Assembly: GCA_026396705.1 (NCBI GenBank)
Contig: JAPLWE010000036.1
Coordinates: forward strand, 1-38,175
Source: Candidatus Gribaldobacteria bacterium
GTDB lineage: Bacteria; Patescibacteriota; Minisyncoccia; Minisyncoccales; CG1-02-41-26
Direction of reading: 5' to 3'
DNA length: 38,175 bases
Shown here: positions 1-9,061 of the stretch, piece by piece
Layout: every line of letters starts with the position of its first letter
Position numbering within the stretch: the first letter of the stretch is position 1
Position numbers and translations under genes: made by a program
Notes under the pieces: model-generated
Databases searched by the model: none
What the model was told of the DNA's origin: nothing
The model's input: only the letters and a program-made list of their open reading frames with translations

Positions 1-545
1 TACCCTACGACTAGCCGAAGCTTTCCCCACGCCCAAATTGCCATATTGATCAAGCGACAACATTGAAACTCCAGTAGTAGAAGCAATGTTTAAACTATTA
101 ACGCCCGCTACTCCAGCAATAGCAAACTTAGCTGACGGAGTAGAAGTGCCAATGCCGACTGTAGCTGTGCCAGTATTAGCAATGAACAACGGAGTAAGGG
201 TTGGGGTAGTGCTTGTGCCAACTTGAAAACTACCATAAACATCTAATTTAGTGTAAGGGGTAGAGGTGCCAATACCCACATTGCCAGCCGAAATTAAACT
301 TTGGAAAGAAGCATTGCCAGTTCGGTCAATTTCCCAATTAGGAGTAGATATTCCAAAAAAACTATTGTTGATTAAATTATATTGATCAAGAGTTAAGCTT
401 CCAATTTGCATTCCCCTGCTAGCATTAAAATTTTGAGCAAAAACTGATTTCCACCGAGAGCCAGAACCATAATAAATATATGCCTGGCCATGCCCATTTT
501 CATTACCAACAAAAGCTCCATTAGCTCCAACCATTATATCCGCTT
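1..545 (-). CDS. C-terminal continuation of the large surface protein (last FG-GAP-like blade plus tail-fibre-like 'GIGTSTP..K' repeats); runs off the window edge
   Basis: Minus-strand translation from about 540 to 1 is open: DIMVGANGAFVGNENGHGQAYIYYGSGSRWKSVFAQNFNASRGMQIGSL...VGIGTSTPYTKLDVYGSFQVGTSTTPTLTPLFIANTGTATVGIGTSTPSAKFAIAG.... Not in the ORF track because it has no stop in the window. It is in the same frame as 1213..5493. Confidence 0.75.
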
Positions 546-1168
546 CTACCAAAATAATCAAGGCATAAATAATCTGAATCAATGCCTAAATAATCTGTAA
601 ATGAAATATCAGCTGTGTTGTCCATACTTGCTCCACCATAATAAATATGTGCTTGACCTGCCCGACATTCTGGATTTGAAATACTCCATTGATTATTTCT
701 TGGCGAACCAACAATAACATCATCAAATCCATCACCATTCACATCCCCAGCTGCAGCAACACTTTCACCCAAATAATCTTTAGCTGCTGCTCCAGAAAAA
801 ACAACATCAACCGTATTATTCATACTTGCTCCACCATAATAAATATATGCTTTGCCTGCATTTGAATTTTTGTAAGGTGCTCCAACAATTATATCAGTAT
901 AGCCATCGCCATTCACATCCCCAGCCAATGAAAGAGCAGAGCCAAAATGATCATCAGCTACTTCTCCATTAATAGTAAGGTCTGCTGTATTATCAAGACC
1001 GGTCGCTGTGCCATAAAAAACAAACACTTGCCCGCTATCAATGCCACCTCCATTTCCATGGTAAGACCCAACAACCACATCAGCATAACCATCGCCATTC
1101 ACATCCCCAGCTGCCACAGTATCTCCAAAGTAACCATCAACTTCAGGAGTGGTTGCTGATAAAATCAC
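521..1168 (-). CDS. FG-GAP repeat segment of the same surface protein, separated by frame changes
   Basis: Repeated D-NGDG-D-V-VG calcium-binding-type motifs (GDVNGDGYADVVVGS, GDVNGDGYTDIIVGA, GDVNGDGFDDVIVGS). The apparent start is an internal GTG with no initiation context. Confidence 0.75.
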   Translation of the reverse strand: MILSATTPEVDGYFGDTVAAGDVNGDGYADVVVGSYHGNGGGIDSGQVFVFYGTATGLDNTADLTINGEVADDHFGSALSLAGDVNGDGYTDIIVGAPYKNSNAGKAYIYYGGASMNNTVDVVFSGAAAKDYLGESVAAAGDVNGDGFDDVIVGSPRNNQWSISNPECRAGQAHIYYGGASMDNTADISFTDYLGIDSDYLCLDYFGRSGYNGWS

Positions 1169-1212
1169 ATTCGCTGTATTACTAGGCCCGTTTGGCCCGC
1201 CGTAAAAAATCT

Positions 1213-4200
1213 CTACCCCCCCGCTATTAAAAACTCCGCCAGAGCCCCAGCAATAATGTCTTGATAACCATCGCCATTAACATCAGCAACAGCTAAACTG
1301 CGAGCAAGCTGATCCCCATCGGCTGAACCATTTATAACAACATCAGCCACATTGTCCATTGCCGGCCCGCCGTAGTAAACATATATTTGGCCTCTTGCAG
1401 AACCTCCTCCAGCCGCAGCATAAGCTGAAACAATAGCATCCATATATCCATCGCCGTTTACATCGCCAGTAGCCACCGCTGTACCTAATAAATCGCCATT
1501 GTTTGCCCCGGTAAAAGTAATGTCGGCTGTGTTATCGGGACCAGTTGGCCCGCCGTAAAAAATATATGCTTGGCCTTTTTGAGTACCGCCCCCTTTAGCT
1601 AATTTTGCGGAGACAAGAACATCTTCATAGCCATCACCGTTAAAATCGCCATGGGCTAAAGAGTTGTAATAACCCAGATAATCAAATTGAACCAGCCCGT
1701 TGAATGTTACATCGGGCGTTGTGTCCATTGATACTGTGCCTAAATTATAGGCAAAGCTGGTTTCTGGTTTTATATTTCCTGCCACTTCTAATTTTTCTGT
1801 TGGAGTGCTTGTGCCAATGCCCACTAAACCAGCCGAAGTAATGTTAAAAAATGATGTTTCGGTGGAAGAAGCTACTCTAAATAAATCAGCAATTTGACCG
1901 GCCTTGCCTCGCACATCTAAAGAAATCACTGTAGTAGTGGAAGAATCATTTTGCATTAAAATGGACTGATTAAAATCAAATCTGTCCGCTATGCTGTCCC
2001 AAGTTAGCAAGGCATTGGGCACAACAGTGCCTCTAAAGAAAATTAAATTAGCTGTTTCGGTATCAGCCGTGGCGTTGTCCGCATTAATAACAAAATCATT
2101 GCTGTTTGTGCCCCCAATACTTGTAGAAGCAACGGACATATTATTAGCAACAATGCTATCAATATAAAGATTATCCCAGAAATAAGCAGCCGAGCCCAAA
2201 TTGCGCAATGCATTTTGATCAGGTATAAGATTAGAAGCCACCGCCGAATTGACTATTACATTAGTGGAAGAAGAAGCGCCAAAAACAACCGAGCTGCCCC
2301 CCACAAATAAATTACCAGTGGTAGTGGCGTTCCCCATAAAATAAGTATCGCCTTCAACCGTTAGTTTGGCTATGGGAGTGGTAGTGCCCACGCCCAACCG
2401 AGCGGTAGCGCTATCCCAAAAAAGATTACTATTATTTTGCGACAATAATCCACCGCTACCAACAAACGGCACTGATCCAGCAGTCAGAGCAGAAAAATAA
2501 GTATTACCAGCGATAACAAGTTGGCTAGCAGAAGTAACAGTTAAAGTAGAAGTGCCACTAACTATTAAATTACCAGAAATAACCGAATTGCCAGTAGTGG
2601 TGCTATTGCCGACAATTACAGTATTGCCAGTAATGGTGGTGCTGCCAGTTAAACTAATATCACCAGCGGTATTTATAGCCAAGCGAGCTGTTTCGCCTTG
2701 ATATAAAGTATAAGCCGAACTGGTGGCAAATTTTTCAAAGAGGTTATTAGCCGAGGACAATAAAATATCACCAGTAGTATCGGTTTTAATAGAAATCCCA
2801 TTACCCGTCAGATTTAATACGCCAACGGAAGCAAGAGTAGAAACGCCAGCCGATGAAACATTAGTTGTAAAATAATGAGAACTGTTGTAAGCCACTGTTA
2901 GTTGCGGTGAAGAAGTTGAAGTAATAACCATAGCCCCTCCGCTGGCTGTATTAAACACCAGGCCATTGAGAGTAAGATCGCCCGCGATATCAACATCTTT
3001 ATTAAAGGTTACATCAGCTAAAAATCCAGCAGAAGCGTTAACTGTTAAAAAGTCGCTGTCGGTTTTACCAAGTGTTGTAGAGCCACCTACTGATAATTCT
3101 CTAATACCAGACAAGCCGCTCACCCCCAATGTGTTAAAATCAGTTCCACCGCTAATTTGCAAACCAGTTGAGCCAATGTAAGCTGGAGCGGCAGAAACTA
3201 TTGAGTAAATTGGCGGAGTAGCTTGAATTTTAGTTAATAAATTGCGTAATTCTTCAAGGTCATTAACGCTAGCAGCTTTAGCGGCGTTTCTTTGCAATTC
3301 AGCAATCTGGGACCTGATTAAAACAAGAGAGCTTTCATCAATTCGCGCGATTTCTCTAATTGTATTTATGCTAGCATTTTGCGATAAAGCGCCTTTTTCA
3401 ATTATCCCGCTGATTATTTCTTTGGGCGCTAATTCTTTTGGCGTTAATTGAGCAATCATTTCTTCGGCTGCTGAAGTGGTTGTGGGAATAATTTGACCAA
3501 CTGGAGCATTCACGACAGCGGTCTTAACCAATTGTTGAGTTGCCTTTTCTCGCCAAGGCATAGTAATAAATTCATAGCCCTTGGCCAGCCCTTCGCTTGT
3601 TCGATTATATATACTATATGTAAGAGAACGCAAAGCCCCCGCGGCATCCCCTATTCCTTCAACAATTTTATCGCCGATAGCATTGCCACTGATTTGAGCG
3701 CTATCCCAAGCAATTTGCGAGGTAGCCCGCAAGCTCTGCGAAGTTAAGCTGGTAAAAAATTTAATCTTTTGGAAGAAAGTTAAAGAAAACTCATCAGCCT
3801 TATTAGTAGAGCCAATCATTAGCCAAGCCATCCCCTGCTGAACATTTTCTAATAAATTAGCGCTAAAATTATCAATGTTATTTGCCAATTGATCGCCCCG
3901 CTGATTAACTCCAGCAGTAACCGCTCGCCAATTATCTTGCCAATTATTTTGACCAGCTGCCCAATAATTCCCTACTTTATTTTCAATGTTAGCTTGCAAT
4001 CCATCTATTGTTACTAAAACTATTTTACCAGTGGCGTTTAATTGCTCAATCCAAGCTGAAAAACTCAAAGAAATGTCATTCCGAGCCTTGGCGAGGAATC
4101 TCTGGCAATCAACTGCCGCTTGATCAAATAATTTATTAATTTCTTGTTCTCCAAAAACTAAAGCTTGACTGACAACATAATTTTTATCATTAAAAATACT

Positions 4201-5493
4201 TAACTGATTATAAACTTCATTGACAATCACCTCTTTAACTTTATTAAAATCTACATCTACCCGCCAGCCATCTGATATTAACTTAGACTCTTGAAAAGTT
4301 CTTTCTAATTCATATTGACGATTTTTAATTTCAACCCTCACAACATCTTGCAAAACAAAAAATGACTGTTTAAATAATTTACCAATTGCTGGCGCTTTTT
4401 TTAGAAAATTAACTACTTGATAATTTTTAGGAGCTTCATCAAGCGCCACTTGACTAACATGAACAAAAAATTGATAAACCCCCTCTTTGAACTCTTTTTG
4501 AACCATAGCCATTGAAACAATAATTTTGTTTATATCATGCCGAGAAAAATCCCCTGCTTTTCCTTCAATATAATTTTCTATATTTTCTGTAGCTAATATA
4601 GTATCAACTAAATCAGCGTAAACAAGTTGTTTTTCTTTTTGGAAAAAGTTGCTAGTAGATGAAATAAAATTTTGAAATTCATTTTGCGCAATAACTTGCA
4701 AAGCAAATTTCTGCTCACCTAAAAATCTAGTAAAATCATTGGTAGTGGTATTTAATTGTTCGCCGAAAAAAGATAAATCATTATTCGCTTTTTCTTTTGA
4801 TACTTCATAGACATTTTGTAGACTTTTAAGCGCTGTTTTTTTAGCTGCCTGTTGTAAATCATTAATATAAGGGAAACCAAAAACTAACCCAGCTGAACAA
4901 AAAATTAAGATAGTGGCAGCTAGTAAAACAGCGCTTTGCTTTTTAAGTAGTTGCAAAGTAGAATAAAAATTATTTTTTAAATTAATTGCTGGCGAGAAAA
5001 TTTTTTGTTGTAGGAAAGCGCCGAATACTTGAGAAATTTTTTGCTTATTATCAACATTGTTTTTATATTCATCAATCCATTCTTTAGCAATCAACCAGTT
5101 GCGACCAATCTTGACCGCCTTAAGCTTGCCTTGTCTAGCTCTCAAACTTAGATACTCTTGCGAATAACCGCTATAATTTTCTAACTCACTCAACGAAAAA
5201 AGCTTTAGAGCTGTTGCAGTTGATTTCTTTTGACGCAAACTATTGGCTATTATTTCCGTTGACGATTTTGTATCGGATAAAGCATGCCCGCCAACTTCGC
5301 CATTGCCATTGAACACAGCAATATACTCCTCAACCCACTCTTTTTTGGTGAGCCAGTTGCGACCAATCTTGACCGCCTTAAGCTTGCCTTGTCTAGCGCG
5401 CAAACTTAAATATTCCTGAGAGTACTCAGTATATTTTTCCGCGGCCTCGGTGAGCGATATATATTTGTTTGTCTTGATTTCTTCGCTTGTCAT
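1213..5493 (-). CDS. Large chimeric membrane/surface protein: two N-terminal HTH-like units, TM segment, long coiled-coil region, tail-fibre-like repeats, FG-GAP repeats
   Basis: Duplicated unit SQEYLSLRARQGKLKAVKIGRNWL..KEW..EY; hydrophobic SAVLLAATILIFCSAGLVFGFP; 'GVGTTTPIAKLTVEGD' and 'GIGTSTPTEKLEVAGN' repeats; GDFNGDGYEDVLVSA / GDVNGDGYMDAIVSA / ADVNGDGYQDIIAGA. Confidence 0.8.
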   Translation of the reverse strand: MTSEEIKTNKYISLTEAAEKYTEYSQEYLSLRARQGKLKAVKIGRNWLTKKEWVEEYIAVFNGNGEVGGHALSDTKSSTEIIANSLRQKKSTATALKLFSLSELENYSGYSQEYLSLRARQGKLKAVKIGRNWLIAKEWIDEYKNNVDNKQKISQVFGAFLQQKIFSPAINLKNNFYSTLQLLKKQSAVLLAATILIFCSAGLVFGFPYINDLQQAAKKTALKSLQNVYEVSKEKANNDLSFFGEQLNTTTNDFTRFLGEQKFALQVIAQNEFQNFISSTSNFFQKEKQLVYADLVDTILATENIENYIEGKAGDFSRHDINKIIVSMAMVQKEFKEGVYQFFVHVSQVALDEAPKNYQVVNFLKKAPAIGKLFKQSFFVLQDVVRVEIKNRQYELERTFQESKLISDGWRVDVDFNKVKEVIVNEVYNQLSIFNDKNYVVSQALVFGEQEINKLFDQAAVDCQRFLAKARNDISLSFSAWIEQLNATGKIVLVTIDGLQANIENKVGNYWAAGQNNWQDNWRAVTAGVNQRGDQLANNIDNFSANLLENVQQGMAWLMIGSTNKADEFSLTFFQKIKFFTSLTSQSLRATSQIAWDSAQISGNAIGDKIVEGIGDAAGALRSLTYSIYNRTSEGLAKGYEFITMPWREKATQQLVKTAVVNAPVGQIIPTTTSAAEEMIAQLTPKELAPKEIISGIIEKGALSQNASINTIREIARIDESSLVLIRSQIAELQRNAAKAASVNDLEELRNLLTKIQATPPIYSIVSAAPAYIGSTGLQISGGTDFNTLGVSGLSGIRELSVGGSTTLGKTDSDFLTVNASAGFLADVTFNKDVDIAGDLTLNGLVFNTASGGAMVITSTSSPQLTVAYNSSHYFTTNVSSAGVSTLASVGVLNLTGNGISIKTDTTGDILLSSANNLFEKFATSSAYTLYQGETARLAINTAGDISLTGSTTITGNTVIVGNSTTTGNSVISGNLIVSGTSTLTVTSASQLVIAGNTYFSALTAGSVPFVGSGGLLSQNNSNLFWDSATARLGVGTTTPIAKLTVEGDTYFMGNATTTGNLFVGGSSVVFGASSSTNVIVNSAVASNLIPDQNALRNLGSAAYFWDNLYIDSIVANNMSVASTSIGGTNSNDFVINADNATADTETANLIFFRGTVVPNALLTWDSIADRFDFNQSILMQNDSSTTTVISLDVRGKAGQIADLFRVASSTETSFFNITSAGLVGIGTSTPTEKLEVAGNIKPETSFAYNLGTVSMDTTPDVTFNGLVQFDYLGYYNSLAHGDFNGDGYEDVLVSAKLAKGGGTQKGQAYIFYGGPTGPDNTADITFTGANNGDLLGTAVATGDVNGDGYMDAIVSAYAAAGGGSARGQIYVYYGGPAMDNVADVVINGSADGDQLARSLAVADVNGDGYQDIIAGALAEFLIAGG
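5095..5139. repeat. 45-bp exact direct repeat (unit 1) inside the HTH-surface protein gene; unit 2 at 5353-5397
   Basis: CCAGTTGCGACCAATCTTGACCGCCTTAAGCTTGCCTTGTCTAGC occurs twice, 258 bp apart. Confidence 0.95.
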
Positions 5494-5583
5494 CGTAATC
5501 CGATATTGGATAAAAGATATCTAAACTAGATTAATTATAACTTACATCTATAGCTATTCAACCTGTGGATAACTTCCACCAAT

Positions 5584-5603
5584 AAAAAACTCCCTTGCGG
5601 GAG
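5584..5603 (-). terminator. Rho-independent terminator after tRNA-Gln
   Basis: Minus strand: CTCCCGCAAGGGAG followed by TTTTTT. Confidence 0.75.
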
Positions 5604-5610
5604 AATTAGA

Positions 5611-5684
5611 TGGCTGCGGGGCTAGGATTCGAACCTAGATTTCCACGTCCAGAGCGTGAAGTGCTACCATTGCACCACCCCGCA
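5611..5684 (-). tRNA. tRNA-Gln (anticodon CTG), 3' CCA encoded
   Basis: Cloverleaf by eye: TGCGGGG acceptor, GTGC..GCAC D-arm, TCACG-CTCTGGA-CGTGG anticodon arm, CTAGG-TTCGAAT-CCTAG T-arm, CCCCGCA-GCCA. Confidence 0.93.
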
Positions 5685-5701
5685 TATCGGTTAGACAATG
5701 C

Positions 5702-6619
5702 TTACGCTTTTAAGCGTTTACGCATTACCAAAAAGGTTGCTGCTACGCCAAGCAACAAGACAAAGGCTAATTGGCTGACAAAAATAAGCAAAAAATTATG
5801 CAAAAAATAGTCAAAAACATTAAAACCCAAAAGCCAGCTACCAGCTTTTAAGTTAAAAAAATAAATTCCTATCCCAGATAAGAGGTCAACTGTTAAAACG
5901 GCAAATAAACCATAAAAAATAGTTTGCGCTATAAAAGGCCCTCTCACAAACCAATTACTGGCTCCCACTAATTTCATGGTAGCAATTTCCTCCTGTAAAA
6001 TCGCAAAAGTAAGATTAATAATATTTGATGTAATCACAATCACTAAAAGCCCCAAAAGAATTGCCACTATTATGCCCATAATCCTAATAGCCCTTAAAAT
6101 CGCAAATAACCGTTCAACAGCCTGTTTGTTTTTAGGCTGTTCATAAGAAATCTTTTCTATCATATCCTTATTAGCCTCATTGCTAAAAAAATCAGAAATT
6201 TTCGCATAATAAGCCGGATCTTCAGAATAAACATTCAATGAAGATAAAAAAGGATTCACCTCAATTTCGTCCAAAGCGTTTAAGTAAAGGGGATCATCTT
6301 GATGCTCTTGCTTAAAAAGAGATAAAGCCTCATCTGAGGAGACATAATCAATGCGTTTAATTTTATCCGAAAATAAAGCAATTTGGTCTCTAGCTTTTAA
6401 GATATCCTGTTCGGAAATATCAGCCTTAAAATAAATAGAAATATCAACCTTTTTTTCAATTTCAGTTAATAAAGTCAAGCCGATGCCTCGCGCCACAAAA
6501 AAAGAGGCAACAAAAAATACAGCCACCGCCATAATAAAAATCACCTGAAAGCTTAAACCCTTGTTGCGACTAAAGCTCTGCCAAGCTAAATGAATAATTC
6601 TTTTAAGATTTAACCACAT
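5702..6619 (-). CDS. ftsX: Cell division protein FtsX
   Basis: FtsX-like topology and sequence (QSFSRNKGLSFQVIFIMAVAVFFVASFF...EEIATMKLVGASNWFVRGPF); downstream of ftsE. Confidence 0.9.
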   Translation of the reverse strand: MWLNLKRIIHLAWQSFSRNKGLSFQVIFIMAVAVFFVASFFVARGIGLTLLTEIEKKVDISIYFKADISEQDILKARDQIALFSDKIKRIDYVSSDEALSLFKQEHQDDPLYLNALDEIEVNPFLSSLNVYSEDPAYYAKISDFFSNEANKDMIEKISYEQPKNKQAVERLFAILRAIRIMGIIVAILLGLLVIVITSNIINLTFAILQEEIATMKLVGASNWFVRGPFIAQTIFYGLFAVLTVDLLSGIGIYFFNLKAGSWLLGFNVFDYFLHNFLLIFVSQLAFVLLLGVAATFLVMRKRLKA

Positions 6620-6645
6620 ATAATTAATTATTAAATTATTGATTA

Positions 6646-7335
6646 TTAAAGAATAAATCTACCTTGCGCTTCGTCAGAAATAATTTTACCTTGTTCTAAA
6701 GTAATTACTCGCTTTTTTAAACCATCAACAATTTCTTTGTCATGAGTAGCTAAAATAATAGTCGCGCCCAGCTGGCTGATTTTTTTTAATAAGTTAACCA
6801 CCTCATAAGTATTGTATAAATCCAAATTGCCAGTTGGTTCATCAGCCACAATGAGCTCTGGCCGATGGATAAGAGCTCGAGCAATGGCCAAGCGTTGCTT
6901 TTCACCGCCAGATAATTCCTGCGGAAAGCTACAAGCCCTTGATTCTAGACCCACAATGTCCAAAACCTGCTCTACATCTCTCCTGATATCAGTATCGGAT
7001 ATCCCGATAACCTGCATAACATAGCTTAAGTTTTCAAAAACTGTTTTTCCGTGCAATAATTTATAGTCCTGAAAAACAACGCCTATTTTTCGGCGCATCT
7101 TCTGTAAGGTGTTTGAAGGAATATTATGCACATCTACTTCTTTAAAAAAAACTTGGCCTTCACTAGGCTTCTCGTGGCCAGTCAAAAGCTTAATCAAAGT
7201 TGTCTTACCAGCTCCGGATTTACCTACGACACAAACAAACTCACCTTCTTTAATGGAAAAAGAGATATCTCGCACCGCTACAATAGGCTCAATGGAGTTA
7301 TTATAAATTTTAGTAACATTTTGAAATTGAATCAT
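6646..7335 (-). CDS. ftsE: Cell division ATP-binding protein FtsE
   Basis: Walker [15 protein letters not shown], signature [15 protein letters not shown], Walker [14 protein letters not shown]. Confidence 0.93.
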   Translation of the reverse strand: MIQFQNVTKIYNNSIEPIVAVRDISFSIKEGEFVCVVGKSGAGKTTLIKLLTGHEKPSEGQVFFKEVDVHNIPSNTLQKMRRKIGVVFQDYKLLHGKTVFENLSYVMQVIGISDTDIRRDVEQVLDIVGLESRACSFPQELSGGEKQRLAIARALIHRPELIVADEPTGNLDLYNTYEVVNLLKKISQLGATIILATHDKEIVDGLKKRVITLEQGKIISDEAQGRFIL

Positions 7336-7344
7336 ATAAAATAC

Positions 7345-8356
7345 TTACAATTTTAACTCTTCCTCTAAAAAATCATCAATTTTTCCGCTTAAAACACCAT
7401 CAATATCAGAGGTCTCTAAACCAGTTCGGTGATCTTTAACTAATTTATAAGGATGAACCACATAAGATCTAATTTGTCGGCCGAAATCAGCTGTTTGTTT
7501 TTTACCACCATCTATTAGAAGCTTTGTTTTGTCGCGTTCAGCGCTAAGTTCTTGGCTTCTGGCTATTTCGTGTTTAGCTGCTATCTTAGCTACCAATACA
7601 GCCAAAGCAATTTTCCTGTTCATGGCCTGCGTCCGCTCTACCTGGCAAGACGCTTGCAAGCCAGTTGGCAGATGAGTTATCCTAACAGCTGTTTCTCGCT
7701 TATTAACATTTTGCCCGCCATGCCCCGCTGACCGGAATGTTTCTAATTTTAAGTCATCTGGTTTGATGCCCGCATCATATTCTTTATCCGATATCTGTGG
7801 TATTACTTCAACCTGCGCAAAAGAAGTTTGCCGTAATTGTTTATTTGAGAAAGGAGATATTCGCACTAAACGATGAGCGCCAGCTTCTCTCTTCAAAAAA
7901 CCATAAACAAACTCTCCTTCAATAGCCAATGATACCTCTTTGATGCCAATTCTACCCTCTGGGCCTCCACCTTCGGCAAAATTTTGCGATAAAATCCGAT
8001 AATGCCAATTCTTACTTTCACAATACTTCTGATACATTTTCAATAAAAGCGTCACCCAATCTTCCGCATCCCTGCCACCAGTGCCTGCCTTAATAGTAAG
8101 AATAACCGAACACTTATCATATTTACCACTTAAAAATATCCTCTTTTTATTCTCCCGCAACTCTACTTCTAAAGAATAAATTTTTACTAAAAAGCTTTCT
8201 TTATCTTCGGCTGTTTTAATTAAATCCAAATCAAGCATTTCTTTCAAATCGGCAATTTCTTTCGTAAAAAAATCAAAGCGTTCTTTGTCAAAGATATTGC
8301 TCCATTGTCTGGAGCTCTTTAGCGATATTGTTCAGTTGTCCAGTGTAGTTTTTCAT
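7345..8356 (-). CDS. prfB: Peptide chain release factor 2, with programmed +1 frameshift
   Basis: GGQNVNKRETAVRITHLPTG motif. Upstream short frame MKNYTGQLNNIAKELQTMEQYL-TGA ends at TATCTTTGAC (TGA at 8288-8290). The +1 frame gives DKERFDFFTKEIADLKEM, joining the 300-aa ORF. Confidence 0.92.
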
Positions 8357-8410
8357 AACTTTCTTTTTGTAACCATATCAAATATAGCACTTTTTGTTAA
8401 GAAAAAAAAG

Positions 8411-8483
8411 AGCCACCTCCCGGAATCGAACCGGGGACACATCGCTTACGAAGCGATTGCTCTGCCTACTGAGCTAAGGTGGC
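8411..8483 (-). tRNA. tRNA-Thr (anticodon CGT), no encoded CCA
   Basis: GCCACCT...ATCGC-TTCGTAA-GCGAT...CCGGTTCGATTCCGG-AGGTGGC-T. Confidence 0.93.
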
Positions 8484-8504
8484 AAGATAATCAAAACTAA
8501 CTTT

Positions 8505-8575
8505 AGCGAGTGAGGGGAATCGAACCCCCATCTATTCCTTGGGAAGGAATTATTCTGCCACTGAACCACACTCGC
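8505..8575 (-). tRNA. tRNA-Gly (anticodon CCC), no encoded CCA
   Basis: GCGAGTG...ATTCC-TTCCCAA-GGAAT...GGGGGTTCGATTCCCCT-CACTCGC-T. Confidence 0.93.
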
Positions 8576-8577
8576 GA

Positions 8578-8934
8578 CTACTTCAACTTATCTTTGATTT
8601 TTTGTAAAAGCCCTTCTGTTTTATCAACTTCTTCTTCTAATTTTTCGGGAAAGGCCACAACATTCTCTCCCGGCTTCATTAAATTTAATTGTTCTCTGGC
8701 CATTTTTTCTAGATAATCAGGAGAGCTTTCTATGGCTGGCTGATTAGCTGTTTTACTGGCTACTTCCAACTTATTTTTTAAGTCGCGCAAATTGTTTTCA
8801 AGAGCGCTTCTTTTATGAGCTAATTCAATATTGCCAAAGACCAAACCAATCACAAAAACTGATAAGCCAAAAACTAATAAGACCCAATAAAACTTTTTAT
8901 GTGGTTTTGATTTGAATTTTAATGATTTTTGCAT
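8578..8934 (-). CDS. FtsB/DivIC-like septum formation initiator
   Basis: Short protein: one N-terminal TM, coiled coil, then 'YLEKMAREQLNLMKPGENVVAFPE'. Confidence 0.75.
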   Translation of the reverse strand: MQKSLKFKSKPHKKFYWVLLVFGLSVFVIGLVFGNIELAHKRSALENNLRDLKNKLEVASKTANQPAIESSPDYLEKMAREQLNLMKPGENVVAFPEKLEEEVDKTEGLLQKIKDKLK

Positions 8935-8962
8935 TACAATAAATTAACACAAAATAACAAAA

Positions 8963-9058
8963 ATGAAAACAAAAAAGATATTCAAAATAATCTGGGCTGT
9001 TTTAATTTCTTTAATAGCTTTTTCTATGGTAGCTTCTTTATTGTGGCCACTATTCTAA
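8963..9058 (+). CDS. Candidate 31-aa single-TM small protein
   Basis: MKTKKIFKIIWAVLISLIAFSMVASLLWPLF; fits between the ftsB-like start and the lepA stop. Below the ORF-track cutoff; no clear Shine-Dalgarno. Confidence 0.45.
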   Translation: MKTKKIFKIIWAVLISLIAFSMVASLLWPLF

Positions 9059-9061
9059 TTA

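Noticed and set aside
947-3747. Plus-strand ORFs 947..1159, 2966..3181, 3242..3451, 3493..3747
   Set aside because: Antisense shadows of the repetitive surface-protein gene.
5610-5810. ORF 5610..5810 (+)
   Set aside because: Antisense to tRNA-Gln and the ftsX 3' end; no start context.
8285-8716. ORFs 8285..8500 (+) and 8510..8716 (+)
   Set aside because: Antisense readings of tRNA-Thr, tRNA-Gly and flanking genes.
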